From positions 99,995-163,994 of the forward strand of contig JAOZHW010000003.1 in NCBI GenBank assembly GCA_026014685.1: 64,000 bases of DNA. The letters are read 5' to 3'. Position 1 is the stretch's first letter; each line of letters starts with the position of its first letter. A program made the position numbers and the translations under genes. This DNA is from Candidatus Bathyarchaeota archaeon. Its GTDB lineage: Archaea > Thermoproteota > Bathyarchaeia > Bathyarchaeales > Bathycorpusculaceae. Below are positions 7,673-15,969 of this stretch, piece by piece. The notes below the pieces were generated by a model. The model was not told the DNA's origin. It made no database searches and saw only the letters and a program-made list of their open reading frames with translations.

Positions 7673-9624
7673 GTAAACAACCCTGCAAGTTGCCTGCAGA
7701 AGTCCTCGAATACTTTCCCTACAGCAACGCGCGCCCGCATCAAGATGAATTCATAGCAACCGTTAACCAAGCCGTAAATGAACGCAAAAGTGTCTTAATC
7801 GAGGGTAGTAACGGTTTGGGCAAAACCATCTCGGCGCTCTCTGCGTGTTTGCCTGTGGCGATGAAGAAAAACCTCAAAATCCTCTACGTCGCACGCACAC
7901 ACCGCCAACACGACCGAGTTATCGACGAGTTAAGGATGATTTACAAGCAGCGGCCAGTTACAGGCGTCAGCATCCGCGGACGAAACGAAATGTGCCTAAA
8001 CGTCTTCGCCGCCAAAGGCGCTTTCGACTCTAAATCGCTTATGGAAGTATGCGAGCTTCTCAAAGCTAAAGGCAGATGCCCCTACTACCGAAACGTGGAA
8101 AACCGCTCCTACGAGTACCTCTCTCTTCAGCAGCAAGTTGCCAGTCGTCCGTATATGGGTTCAGAAATTCTTCGAGTGTGCAAGAAAAAAGAGATATGCC
8201 CCTACGAACTCGTCAAAGGCGCTGTGCATGACGCGCGGGTAATTGCGTTGAGTTACCTCTATGTTTTCGATCCACAAATTCGCACGGCGTTCCTGAAGAA
8301 TTTGGAGACGGAACTGCAGAAAATCATACTCGTTGTAGATGAAGCCCACAATCTGCCAGAAACCGCTGTTGACATCTCCAGTAGTCAACTTACCCTTTTC
8401 ATATTGCGGCAGGCAGAGATGGAGGCAGAGCGCTTCGGTTACAAGGATATCGAAGAATTTACCCATTTCTTCCGCGGCGAATTAGACAAACTGACAGACA
8501 AAATAAGCAAAGAAGAAATCATCTCACCCACTCGCATACTTGAAATTATAGAGAAGCAGGGCGGCATAGCTAAACCACGTGATTTTTTCATCCACATGCA
8601 TGAAGCAGGCGTCGCAATCAAAAAGGCGCTGTTGGCAGAGGGCAAAAACCCCCGCAGCTACGTCAACGCCACAGCCGACTTCTTCAGCAAATGGCTAGAC
8701 ACCATAAACGACAATTCGTACATCAATGTTGCCAGCAAATACTTCAACAAGGAAGGCAACAAAACCGCTAAACTCGAAATCGTCGCTTTAGACCCAGCTA
8801 AAATCACTGAACCAGTCTTCTCATCGACATACGCAAACGTGATTATGTCGGGGACTCTTCAGCCATTGGAAGCCTATGCACAAATCACTCGTCTTCCTGA
8901 AAGTACCGTGCAGTTCCTTGCGCCTTCGCCGTTTCCCAAAGAACATGTCTTTTCAGCTGTTAGCCTCGGTGTAACCACGTCGATGGAGAAACGGACTCCC
9001 AAGATGTACCAGACGATGATTGACCGCATAAACGAAGTTGTCAACAGCACACCCACCAACACAGGCATATTCGCCGCCAGTTTCCAAGTCTTAAACGCGC
9101 TTCTCTCAGAAGGCTTAGAACAGCAGCTTCTAAAACCGCTCTACTACGAAAAAAGCGGCATGACCTCAAAAGTCAACGAGAAACTGGTACATGACTTCAA
9201 AGCATGCGGCGATAAGGGCGGCGCAGTTTTTCTCGGTGTGCAGGGCGGCAGGACTTCGGAGGGGGTAGATTTCCCGGGTAATCAGATGAATTCGGTGGTT
9301 ATTGTGGGTGTGCCTTACGCTGAGCCAACTCCCAGAGTTAGGGCTCAAATTGATTATTATGAGGATAGGTTTCCTGGTCGAGGTCGAGAATACGGCTACA
9401 TTTTGCCTGCTATGAAAAAAGCTTGTCAAGCCGCTGGCAGACCAATACGCACATTAGACGATAAGGGCGCTATAGTGTTTCTTGATTTCCGTTACGCCAC
9501 CGCTTACTGCAAGAGTTTCATACCTTCATGGGTTACTAACGGCATGAAAATACTGCCTGACAAACCTGGAGTCTTAGCCCAAGAAATCCGAGACTTCTTC
9601 AGTAATCAGTCTTCAACTTCTTGA
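7669..9624 (+). CDS. XPD/Rad3-family FeS DNA helicase
   Basis: It is a superfamily 2 helicase of the XPD/DinG type. Walker A GSNGLGKT lies near residues 43-50 and the DEAH box VVDEAHN in the middle. Four FeS-cluster cysteines follow the first helicase block (in EMCLNVF, MEVCELL, GRCPYY and EICPYE). Motif VI is QAAGRPIR. At 651 residues it is close to archaeal XPD. It unwinds DNA 5'-3' in repair. Coupling to endonuclease III by a 4-nt overlap suggests a base- or nucleotide-excision repair context. It overlaps the convergent Clp1-like gene by 19 nt. Confidence 0.86.
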   Translation: MSKQPCKLPAEVLEYFPYSNARPHQDEFIATVNQAVNERKSVLIEGSNGLGKTISALSACLPVAMKKNLKILYVARTHRQHDRVIDELRMIYKQRPVTGVSIRGRNEMCLNVFAAKGAFDSKSLMEVCELLKAKGRCPYYRNVENRSYEYLSLQQQVASRPYMGSEILRVCKKKEICPYELVKGAVHDARVIALSYLYVFDPQIRTAFLKNLETELQKIILVVDEAHNLPETAVDISSSQLTLFILRQAEMEAERFGYKDIEEFTHFFRGELDKLTDKISKEEIISPTRILEIIEKQGGIAKPRDFFIHMHEAGVAIKKALLAEGKNPRSYVNATADFFSKWLDTINDNSYINVASKYFNKEGNKTAKLEIVALDPAKITEPVFSSTYANVIMSGTLQPLEAYAQITRLPESTVQFLAPSPFPKEHVFSAVSLGVTTSMEKRTPKMYQTMIDRINEVVNSTPTNTGIFAASFQVLNALLSEGLEQQLLKPLYYEKSGMTSKVNEKLVHDFKACGDKGGAVFLGVQGGRTSEGVDFPGNQMNSVVIVGVPYAEPTPRVRAQIDYYEDRFPGRGREYGYILPAMKKACQAAGRPIRTLDDKGAIVFLDFRYATAYCKSFIPSWVTNGMKILPDKPGVLAQEIRDFFSNQSSTS

Positions 9625-10694
9625 AGTTTCTCGTTCAAGTGAACTTTACCAAAAACAAGCCTAAAAGGCTTCGACCTAACAGCAGTCTGAATTTTAAGCA
9701 CTTTCCTCTCCGAGTTAACTGCTCGTAAGACGCCGATGCCTAAGAATCTGGTTCCTCGTCCATATAAGCCGACAAGTAACCCCCTCTCTGGTTTCTGCTC
9801 TTTTGGAACGCCGTTTCGGGGTTCGAGGTTGATTTGGCTGATGGGTATGCAGTGGAGTTTAGATTTTTTGAGGTATTTGGCGTACGTCATTTCGCGTAGT
9901 AGTTTGCGTTTTTCGGGGGTGCGCTGGTTCACTGCTGGAGATGGTTCAACCATCATTAATCCGCCGCCGCCCAAATACGACATTAACTCTTCCAGTTCAT
10001 CCCCCATTTGGACCCCAACGGCCACATCAGGTTTAAGCTCCTTAATGATAGACAACTTGTACCTGATAGCTGCCTCACCACTGACAAACCCATCCGTGTT
10101 AACCAAAATGTAATCAGCTTGTTTGGCGGTTGCCTCAGCCATCATACAATTTAGTGCCTTGATTGTTTGCGTTGCTGCCTTAACAGGAGATGTGGCGCCG
10201 ACGAAACAACCATTCAAAAAGCGCAGATTGTAGAGTTCCGTTACAGGTGCAGAAGCCGCCGAGAAGCCAACGCAAGCTGAGGGGCCAATGTCCGATTGCC
10301 CTAAATCTCCATCGATGACTGCGACGGAGCGTTTGGCTTCCACCAGTTTGTTTACCATGTAGGTGCAGAAGCTGCTTTTACCCACATCACAGGCACCTAA
10401 AACGATTATAACTACAGGTTTTTTCTCCAAACCAAGGACCGTTTGGACAGGTTTGCTCCAAGATGTAGGAACAGTGCAGCCTTCCACCTCTTGAACCGCT
10501 GCGTTTGCACCTAGCAGCACGTTAAAAACTGCGGTTTCGACAGTGTAGAAGGGTTGACGTTTGCCTTCCCGAACAAGAACCCTTTGCTCTGTTTTTAGTG
10601 GGTAGCCAAGCACTTCCGCTTTTCCTGCGACTAACTGAACCGATGCGGGGCCATCCACGAGTAGGGTTCTATTGGGTTGTACTGTTCGATGCAA
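9606..10694 (-). CDS. Clp1/Grc3-type polynucleotide 5'-hydroxyl kinase
   Basis: It phosphorylates 5'-OH ends of RNA or DNA. It has a P-loop GACDVGKSSFCTYM, a Walker B-like VIDGDLGQSDIGP typical of Clp1/Grc3, an N-terminal beta domain (about 110 residues) and a C-terminal beta domain ending in LRAVNSERKVLKIQT. It is 362 residues long, as in archaeal homologues. Archaeal members are thought to act in tRNA or rRNA end processing. It shares 26 nt with the upstream RNase H-fold gene, which supports an RNA-processing unit. Confidence 0.85.
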   Translation of the reverse strand: MHRTVQPNRTLLVDGPASVQLVAGKAEVLGYPLKTEQRVLVREGKRQPFYTVETAVFNVLLGANAAVQEVEGCTVPTSWSKPVQTVLGLEKKPVVIIVLGACDVGKSSFCTYMVNKLVEAKRSVAVIDGDLGQSDIGPSACVGFSAASAPVTELYNLRFLNGCFVGATSPVKAATQTIKALNCMMAEATAKQADYILVNTDGFVSGEAAIRYKLSIIKELKPDVAVGVQMGDELEELMSYLGGGGLMMVEPSPAVNQRTPEKRKLLREMTYAKYLKKSKLHCIPISQINLEPRNGVPKEQKPERGLLVGLYGRGTRFLGIGVLRAVNSERKVLKIQTAVRSKPFRLVFGKVHLNEKLQEVED

Positions 10695-11319
10695 TCGTCT
10701 TCCTCCTTGTATATTTAGGGCCGTTTCTTCCAGCTATACGGATAGCGGAAGATATATGCCTAATCTTTCTGCTGTGCACCTTCTGAGGGCGATTGGTTCC
10801 CGCTTCACTCACCACTTCCAGCGTCACCTGCGCTGGCAGGGAATAATCTAGGTCTTCAAGCAGTTCTCTGTAGATGGGAACGCCGTTTCCAATCTTTACC
10901 ACAGCGCTGGTTGCATCGAAGTTTACTGTTTTCAGCACTTTAAGGATGCTGCAGGTCAATTCATGGCTGCTGTAGCAGTTGCTTTCTTCGATTACTTTTC
11001 CATCTGCCAAAACAGCCAGCCCGATGGCTTCGCCAGGATCAATTCCAACCACCATTTTCTCGTAGGTTTCTTTACCTAACAGGAGCTTTTTGACTTCGAT
11101 GATTAGGCTTTCAAGTTGTTCTTCGCCTTGGAAGACGAGGATTTTCTCGTAATTGACTTTGCTTTTTTCTTTTTCAGTTGTTATGACAACTTTGACTTTG
11201 GTGGGCATGGGTTCGCCTGGCATTAAACTCACAAAGCCTATGCCTTGTTCACGCAGTGCGTTGACTAATAGAAAGTAAGCCCTGCCCTGAACTGTTGCCA
11301 CCGCAACCTTTTCCTTCAT
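10669..11319 (-). CDS. RNase H-fold (RuvC/YqgF-like) protein of unknown function
   Basis: The 216-residue protein has a central VVGIDPGEAIGLAVL strand with the first acidic residue of the RuvC/YqgF RNase H fold. Candidate later acidic positions (ELLEDLD) are less clear. The C-terminus VHSRKIRHISSAIRIA is basic and could bind nucleic acid. The N-terminal 75 residues resemble a regulatory or Rossmann-like domain. It sits upstream of and overlaps the polynucleotide kinase gene. The nuclease activity is inference only. Confidence 0.55.
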   Translation of the reverse strand: MKEKVAVATVQGRAYFLLVNALREQGIGFVSLMPGEPMPTKVKVVITTEKEKSKVNYEKILVFQGEEQLESLIIEVKKLLLGKETYEKMVVGIDPGEAIGLAVLADGKVIEESNCYSSHELTCSILKVLKTVNFDATSAVVKIGNGVPIYRELLEDLDYSLPAQVTLEVVSEAGTNRPQKVHSRKIRHISSAIRIAGRNGPKYTRRKTIASNSTTQ

Positions 11320-11395
11320 AAACCATCCTTAAAGAGTATACGTTTAAGTGCAAAACACAATATCTAATTCAACCTAATAATCCTTGAGTGATCTC

Positions 11396-12085
11396 ATGGC
11401 TCATATCTCAACTGGCTTAGAATGCATCGACGAGTGCCTCGGAGGCGGCATAAAGCCCGCTACAATTACTTTGATGTATGGTGAACCAGAAACAGGCAAA
11501 TCAACCTTGATGCTGCAACTATCTGTTAACTGTGCCCTCCAAGACCTCAAAGTCCTCTATGTAGACTGCGACAACACTTTTTCAACCGAGCGCCTCTACC
11601 AAATTGCAGGCAGAAACTTTGAAGTCGTGGCAGAGCGGATTGTGCTGGTTAAACCCGCAGATTTTAGGGAGCAAACAGCCCTAATCGACCGCATCGAAGA
11701 CTACCTCGTCAACGTGGGCTTAATTATAATTGACACTTTCACATCGCTGTACAGCGCAAGAGCGGCGGAAAGCCCTAAAACCTTCAGCTTTAACCGAGAG
11801 TTAAACCGTCAACTCGCTGTTTTAGCCCAGACAGTGAAGACCAAAAAAATCCCGTTGGTCATGACCAGCCAAGTCCGTAGCGTCATAAGCGAGCAAACCT
11901 CAAGCTTGCGTCCTGTGGCTACGAGGGTTCTTAAATTCTGGGCAGAAAACATACTCTTCCTTAAACCCTCAGACTTTCCCCAAACCATCAAAGCCACCGT
12001 CGAGAAAGCCCCGCAACTTTTAGGCGAAGCAGTGTGCTATATACAAATAGGGGAAACTGGAATAAGAGATACACAACTTCCCTAA
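11396..12085 (+). CDS. radB: DNA repair and recombination protein RadB
   Basis: It is a RecA-superfamily paralogue of RadA. It starts ISTGLECIDECLGGGI, with Walker A GEPETGKST and a Walker B region LIIIDTFTSLY. It lacks the N-terminal helix-hairpin-helix domain of RadA, and its length (229 residues from the ATG at 11396) is normal for RadB. An upstream TTG at 11384 would add four residues. RadB binds DNA and ATP and assists RadA and Hjc in recombination. The CarS gene follows at a short distance on the same strand. Confidence 0.88.
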   Translation: MAHISTGLECIDECLGGGIKPATITLMYGEPETGKSTLMLQLSVNCALQDLKVLYVDCDNTFSTERLYQIAGRNFEVVAERIVLVKPADFREQTALIDRIEDYLVNVGLIIIDTFTSLYSARAAESPKTFSFNRELNRQLAVLAQTVKTKKIPLVMTSQVRSVISEQTSSLRPVATRVLKFWAENILFLKPSDFPQTIKATVEKAPQLLGEAVCYIQIGETGIRDTQLP

Positions 12086-12101
12086 AGCATGGTTGAAAAG
12101 C

Positions 12102-12620
12102 ATGGATGTCGCGCTACTCATCGTTGAAGCCTTAAAATTCATTTTTCCCGCCTACTGCGCCAACGCAACACCTGTCTTAGCGGGCGGCGGAGTAAAGATG
12201 GATTTCGGCAGAAACTTTGTAGACGGCAAACGAATCTTTGGCAACAACAAAACTTGGCGCGGCTTCTTTTTCGGTTGGGCGGTGGGTTTCGGCGTCGGTT
12301 TAGCGGAAGGCTTGGTTTTTGGCTTTGACAATTATCCTGTGCTGTTTAGTGTATTGATTCCTTTGGGTGCGCTTTTAGGAGATTTAACTGGTGCATTCAT
12401 CAAGAGACGGCTCGACATTGCCCCTGGCGGATTGTTGCCGATTGTGGATCAGATTGATTTTGTTGTGGGTGCTGTGGTGTTTTCGCTGCCGCTGGCTTTG
12501 ATTAATTGGTCGGGTTTGAGTTGGCAGGTTATCTTGACGGTTCTGTTGATTACTCCGCCGATTCACTTGCTAACTAACTATGGTGCTTACAAGTTGAAAT
12601 TAAAGAAGCACCCATGGTAA
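12102..12620 (+). CDS. carS: CDP-archaeol synthase
   Basis: It transfers CMP from CTP to 2,3-di-O-geranylgeranylglyceryl phosphate, activating the archaeal lipid backbone for headgroup attachment. The family signature is clear: PAYCANATPVLAGG, then DGKRIFGNNKTWRG near residues 37-50, and GDLTGAFIKRR. Four to five hydrophobic segments are visible, consistent with a membrane enzyme of about 170 residues. The ATG at 12102 gives a hydrophobic first helix directly; a TTG at 12093 is also in frame. Confidence 0.9.
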   Translation: MDVALLIVEALKFIFPAYCANATPVLAGGGVKMDFGRNFVDGKRIFGNNKTWRGFFFGWAVGFGVGLAEGLVFGFDNYPVLFSVLIPLGALLGDLTGAFIKRRLDIAPGGLLPIVDQIDFVVGAVVFSLPLALINWSGLSWQVILTVLLITPPIHLLTNYGAYKLKLKKHPW

Positions 12621-12680
12621 CTAAAACAATTCATCTAAAAAATCAAAAAATTGTGTTCCCACGATAAATGGGGGGTATTT

Positions 12681-13103
12681 TTAGCCGTAGAGCTTGTAGT
12701 TGATTGCGCCTTCGAGGAATATGTAGGACAGCAACAATAAAGTGATGCCGACAACCATCATCATGTATGCTTGTCTGGGTTTGCTGACGTTTTTTGCGCT
12801 TTGATAGATGGTAAGTAACCCAAAGAAGCCCATTGCGTATAGTGTTACGGCGATGATTGTGTCTGCGCCGAATTGGCTACTTATATCGGGGTAGAGGAAC
12901 ATGAATCCGCCTGAACTTGTGTAGTATGAAGCAACAGGGTTGTTGATTAAGGTGTATAAGCCGCCTCCGAAGAGGAAAATCGCATACGCAATTACGACCA
13001 CGGTAACTATGAAAGTTGATGGCGCGTTGGTTGATAACTTGCGGAACCATCGGCTAAGCGAGAACGACATATCCTCAGATGTTTTCTTTAATTTGTTCGA
13101 CAT
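12681..13103 (-). CDS. Small membrane protein, three predicted TM segments, unknown function
   Basis: The 140-residue protein has a basic N-terminus (about 30 residues) and three hydrophobic segments: about 30-55 (FIVTVVVIAYAIFLFGGG), 80-98 and 112-132. A loop rich in Ser and Tyr separates the first two. I do not recognise the family. It is the third gene of a run with topA and a zinc-finger gene, overlapping the latter by 29 nt. Membership of a protein-translocation or glycosylation complex is possible, but nothing in the sequence proves it. Confidence 0.6.
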   Translation of the reverse strand: MSNKLKKTSEDMSFSLSRWFRKLSTNAPSTFIVTVVVIAYAIFLFGGGLYTLINNPVASYYTSSGGFMFLYPDISSQFGADTIIAVTLYAMGFFGLLTIYQSAKNVSKPRQAYMMMVVGITLLLLSYIFLEGAINYKLYG

Positions 13104-13317
13104 CTTTTTCCTCTTCCCTAATTAGTTGCTTTGCTACATCTTTAGCCCATTCCCCAGTTAATGAATTTTTCTGAATCAGAACCAAATACTCCTTCCAACC
13201 TACGCCCGAAGCCTTAACCCAAATCTGATACTTCTTGCGGATAGCATGGTACGCCTGCAAATGCAGAGCACAGTAACCCCGCTCCTGTGCTTCCCGCTGG
13301 CAAACGTTGCACTTCAT
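13075..13317 (-). CDS. Small zinc-finger protein downstream of topA
   Basis: The 80-residue protein has an N-terminal zinc knuckle MKCNVCQREAQERGYCALH, giving Cys-x2-Cys and Cys-x2-His ligands. A helical C-terminal part rich in Lys and Glu follows. The ATG at 13317 overlaps the topA stop as ATGA, which supports this start over the longer frame that opens at 13368. It may bind nucleic acid or a partner of topoisomerase. The function is unknown. Confidence 0.62.
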   Translation of the reverse strand: MKCNVCQREAQERGYCALHLQAYHAIRKKYQIWVKASGVGWKEYLVLIQKNSLTGEWAKDVAKQLIREEEKDVEQIKENI

Positions 13318-15386
13318 GGTTTTGAGGCTCCTTTGCTGGGGCACTTTGGGTTGAGGCAGAGCCGCCACGGCTTCCTTGCACGGATATAAACTGACACGAC
13401 GGGGGCGCCACAGTTTTTACATGGCTTAGCTAAGGGTTTAACTGTGCCTGTTTGGGGGAGGGGATAAGTAGTGTTGCATTTGTCTTGGAAGTAGTTGTTG
13501 CAGCCTACAAAGCGTTTGCCTGTTTTTTGGGATTGCAAAATAATTAACTGGCCGCTTTTGCAGTTCGGGCAAAAACCAACTGTACGCTCCTCCAACCGCG
13601 CTCTCTGTAACGCCTGACTTAGCTGGGCGCCAACTGCCTTTTCCTTTGACTTCAACTCATCTGTGGCCGCCTTCAAAGTCTCAACAGCGTCAGTCAGTAC
13701 TGTTTGCTTGTTTTCTTTGCCCTGTTGAATCAAATCCATCCTTTCCTCAAGACTCCGTGTCATCTCAGAAGAAACTACAATAGGACAATACTTCTGCAGA
13801 ACCTCGATAACTGTGAAGCCTAAATCACTGACTGCAAAGTTGTCTGCTCCCCTGAGATACTTGCGTTCTTGAAGTGTCTCTATGATTGCGGCTCGGGTGG
13901 CTTTGGTTCCAATTTCCTCCTTCTCCATCTTGAGGAGCAGACTTCGGGGGTTGTATCGGGGCGGCGGCTGCGTATAAAGCTCTTTTAGACTTACCCGTTT
14001 AACATCGACCAGTTGTCCTTCAATCAAAGTCGGCATTTTGTCGTCTTTTACCTGCACGTAGGGTTTGTAATATTTCATCCAGCCCTCACTCAATGTCCTT
14101 GCCAGAGAAAACCCAAACGGAACCCCATTAATTGAAACTGTTACGTCAACGTTCTGTTTAAGTGCAGGCTCCGCAAAAACCGCTAAAAACCGTTTAACCA
14201 CCAAGTCAAAGACTTTTCTTGACGCGTCATCTATGGCTTTCTGGGGTAAATTGCCTGTAGGGTATATTGCTGGGTGGGCGGGGTCAAATTTTTTGCCTTC
14301 GTTAGGCTTCAAATCCTTATTAGCTAACAACTCTGCAGTTTGTCGATTGTAAGCTGGATTAGCCCCAAGTTTCTTGAGGATGCTGCAGTAGCCGATTGAG
14401 GGCGGCAGTTTTTGGCTGCTTGTTCTTGGATAAGAAATCAATGCGGCTATGTAGAGGCGTTGCAGAATCGCCAAAGTCCGAATTGGTGTTAGGTGGAAAA
14501 GTTTGTAGGCTTCACTTTGCAGAGCCCCCAAGTCGAATGGAATAGGTGGACTTAGCAAGGCTTCTGTAACTTTTACGGTTTCTATTGTACCTTGCTTAGC
14601 TTTACTTTTCTCTTTTAATTCTGTAGCTTCTTTGAGAGTCTCCAAAGTTTTGAGGTATTCCGCATCTATATCTGTGTCGTTTATGCTGATTTTTGCGGTT
14701 AATTTCCAGTAGGGTGTAGGTACAAAACATTGGATTTCTTTTTCGCGTTCCTCCAGAAACCGCAATGTTGGACCCTGCACTCTACCAGTGCTTAGAGTGG
14801 CGTATTGACCGCTGACTTGTTTCGCTGCAGTTGTTAGTGCTCTGGAGAGGTTTATGCCGTAGAGCCAATCGATTTCATGCCGCGTTAACCCAGCCTCCAC
14901 CAACGCAAAATCAAGCTTCGGCAGCAAGTGGTCATATGCCTCTTGGAGTTCTTCTGTAGTTAAGGTGGAGTATTTCATGCGTTTGGCAACTTGCTGTTTT
15001 TCTCCACAGGCATACTTGAGAATAGTGTAACCGATTATGCTTCCTTCGATGTCAAAATCGCAGCCATCCACAAAGCCTTCAGCGTCTGCCGCTAACTCAG
15101 AAATCACTTTGAGCCACGTGCGGATTTTCGCTGCGCCTTTCTCTGCTTGCCACCGTGGCACCCATTGGTAATCAAAAACAGGGTAATCTCTCTTTTTGTC
15201 TTTACTGGTAATCGTGTAGAGGTGTCCAACTGCTGGAACAACCACGATTTCTCCCCTTCGTTGCGCCCTAAAAAATGGAACTCCCATTTTCTGGTTTTTT
15301 TCAGGTTTCCCCTGCACGTCAAGGGCTGCGGCTATTCTTTCGGCGGCATCAGGCTTTTCTGTTACGATTAAAGTATATTTTTCCAC
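13314..15386 (-). CDS. topA: DNA topoisomerase I (type IA)
   Basis: It relaxes negatively supercoiled DNA through a 5'-phosphotyrosine intermediate. A TOPRIM domain opens the protein (TLIVTEKPDAAERIA; acidic DFDIEGSIIG near residue 110). The active-site tyrosine lies in ISYPRTSSQKLP (about residues 312-323). The C-terminus holds two zinc fingers, CPNC...C...C and CKNC...C...C. Its 690 residues fit archaeal topoisomerase I/III; no helicase domain is fused, so it is not a reverse gyrase. It heads an operon with a zinc-finger protein and a membrane protein. Confidence 0.9.
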   Translation of the reverse strand: MEKYTLIVTEKPDAAERIAAALDVQGKPEKNQKMGVPFFRAQRRGEIVVVPAVGHLYTITSKDKKRDYPVFDYQWVPRWQAEKGAAKIRTWLKVISELAADAEGFVDGCDFDIEGSIIGYTILKYACGEKQQVAKRMKYSTLTTEELQEAYDHLLPKLDFALVEAGLTRHEIDWLYGINLSRALTTAAKQVSGQYATLSTGRVQGPTLRFLEEREKEIQCFVPTPYWKLTAKISINDTDIDAEYLKTLETLKEATELKEKSKAKQGTIETVKVTEALLSPPIPFDLGALQSEAYKLFHLTPIRTLAILQRLYIAALISYPRTSSQKLPPSIGYCSILKKLGANPAYNRQTAELLANKDLKPNEGKKFDPAHPAIYPTGNLPQKAIDDASRKVFDLVVKRFLAVFAEPALKQNVDVTVSINGVPFGFSLARTLSEGWMKYYKPYVQVKDDKMPTLIEGQLVDVKRVSLKELYTQPPPRYNPRSLLLKMEKEEIGTKATRAAIIETLQERKYLRGADNFAVSDLGFTVIEVLQKYCPIVVSSEMTRSLEERMDLIQQGKENKQTVLTDAVETLKAATDELKSKEKAVGAQLSQALQRARLEERTVGFCPNCKSGQLIILQSQKTGKRFVGCNNYFQDKCNTTYPLPQTGTVKPLAKPCKNCGAPVVSVYIRARKPWRLCLNPKCPSKGASKP

Positions 15387-15519
15387 TTACCTCTAAACCA
15401 CGCATCAACAATTGAGGTTGAACTGTCAAATAAAACCTTCACAGCTAAACTTTTTGTCACAGCGTCCTGTTTAGCAATCATTAAATATTCCATAACATCC
15501 TATGCTATGGGGAACTGGC

Positions 15520-15693
15520 ATGCCGCAACGAGTTATTTGTCATGGATGTCACCACGTACTATACGAAGGCCCCGAGTTGAGGCCTCCAGACGAAATTATT
15601 CAGGAAAACGGCGGGAACTGCCCAAAATGCAACCGAAAACTGTCCTTGTTACCGCTTGATGTCGAAGTCACGGCTGTAAACAAACGGCGTTAA
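15520..15693 (+). CDS. Small zinc-ribbon protein
   Basis: The protein has 57 residues from the ATG at 15520, with two CxxC knuckles (CHGC near the N-terminus and CPKC near residue 40) separated by an acidic, proline-containing linker. It resembles the small archaeal zinc ribbons found near transcription or translation genes, but has no known specific role. An upstream ATG at 15502 would add six residues; GGGGA sits just ahead of the chosen start. It is divergent from topA. Confidence 0.68.
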   Translation: MPQRVICHGCHHVLYEGPELRPPDEIIQENGGNCPKCNRKLSLLPLDVEVTAVNKRR

Positions 15694-15714
15694 CTAAAAT
15701 TCTTTTTCAAGTTT

Positions 15715-15782
15715 AAAGGGTGCCAAAAAGTTTCCAAAGTTGATTTTTTATCTTTAGTTGATTTGAGTGGTTTGTACCCTTT
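15715..15782. repeat. Inverted repeat downstream of the zinc-ribbon gene; intergenic region before aglB
   Basis: Seven-base arms AAAGGGT (15715-15721) and ACCCTTT (15776-15782) flank an AT-rich loop just after the small zinc-ribbon gene. It could be a weak terminator. The rest of the 15694-15969 gap is AT-rich and contains a TATA-like CCATAAATAAATC near 15903-15915, upstream of aglB. I see no gene in it. Confidence 0.3.
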
Positions 15783-15969
15783 AGACTTCGGTTTTGACTA
15801 AATTAAAACTCAAAAGCAATTATTCACAACCGTTTTTTTACAAACCCTCTGAAGATTAAACCGCGCAGAATGTTTGTATGTCATTAACTTGGTTTTGGAA
15901 AGCCATAAATAAATCTCCAATGTGTAAAATAGTACAATCCAACATACACTAAACACGAGATGGCTTAAA

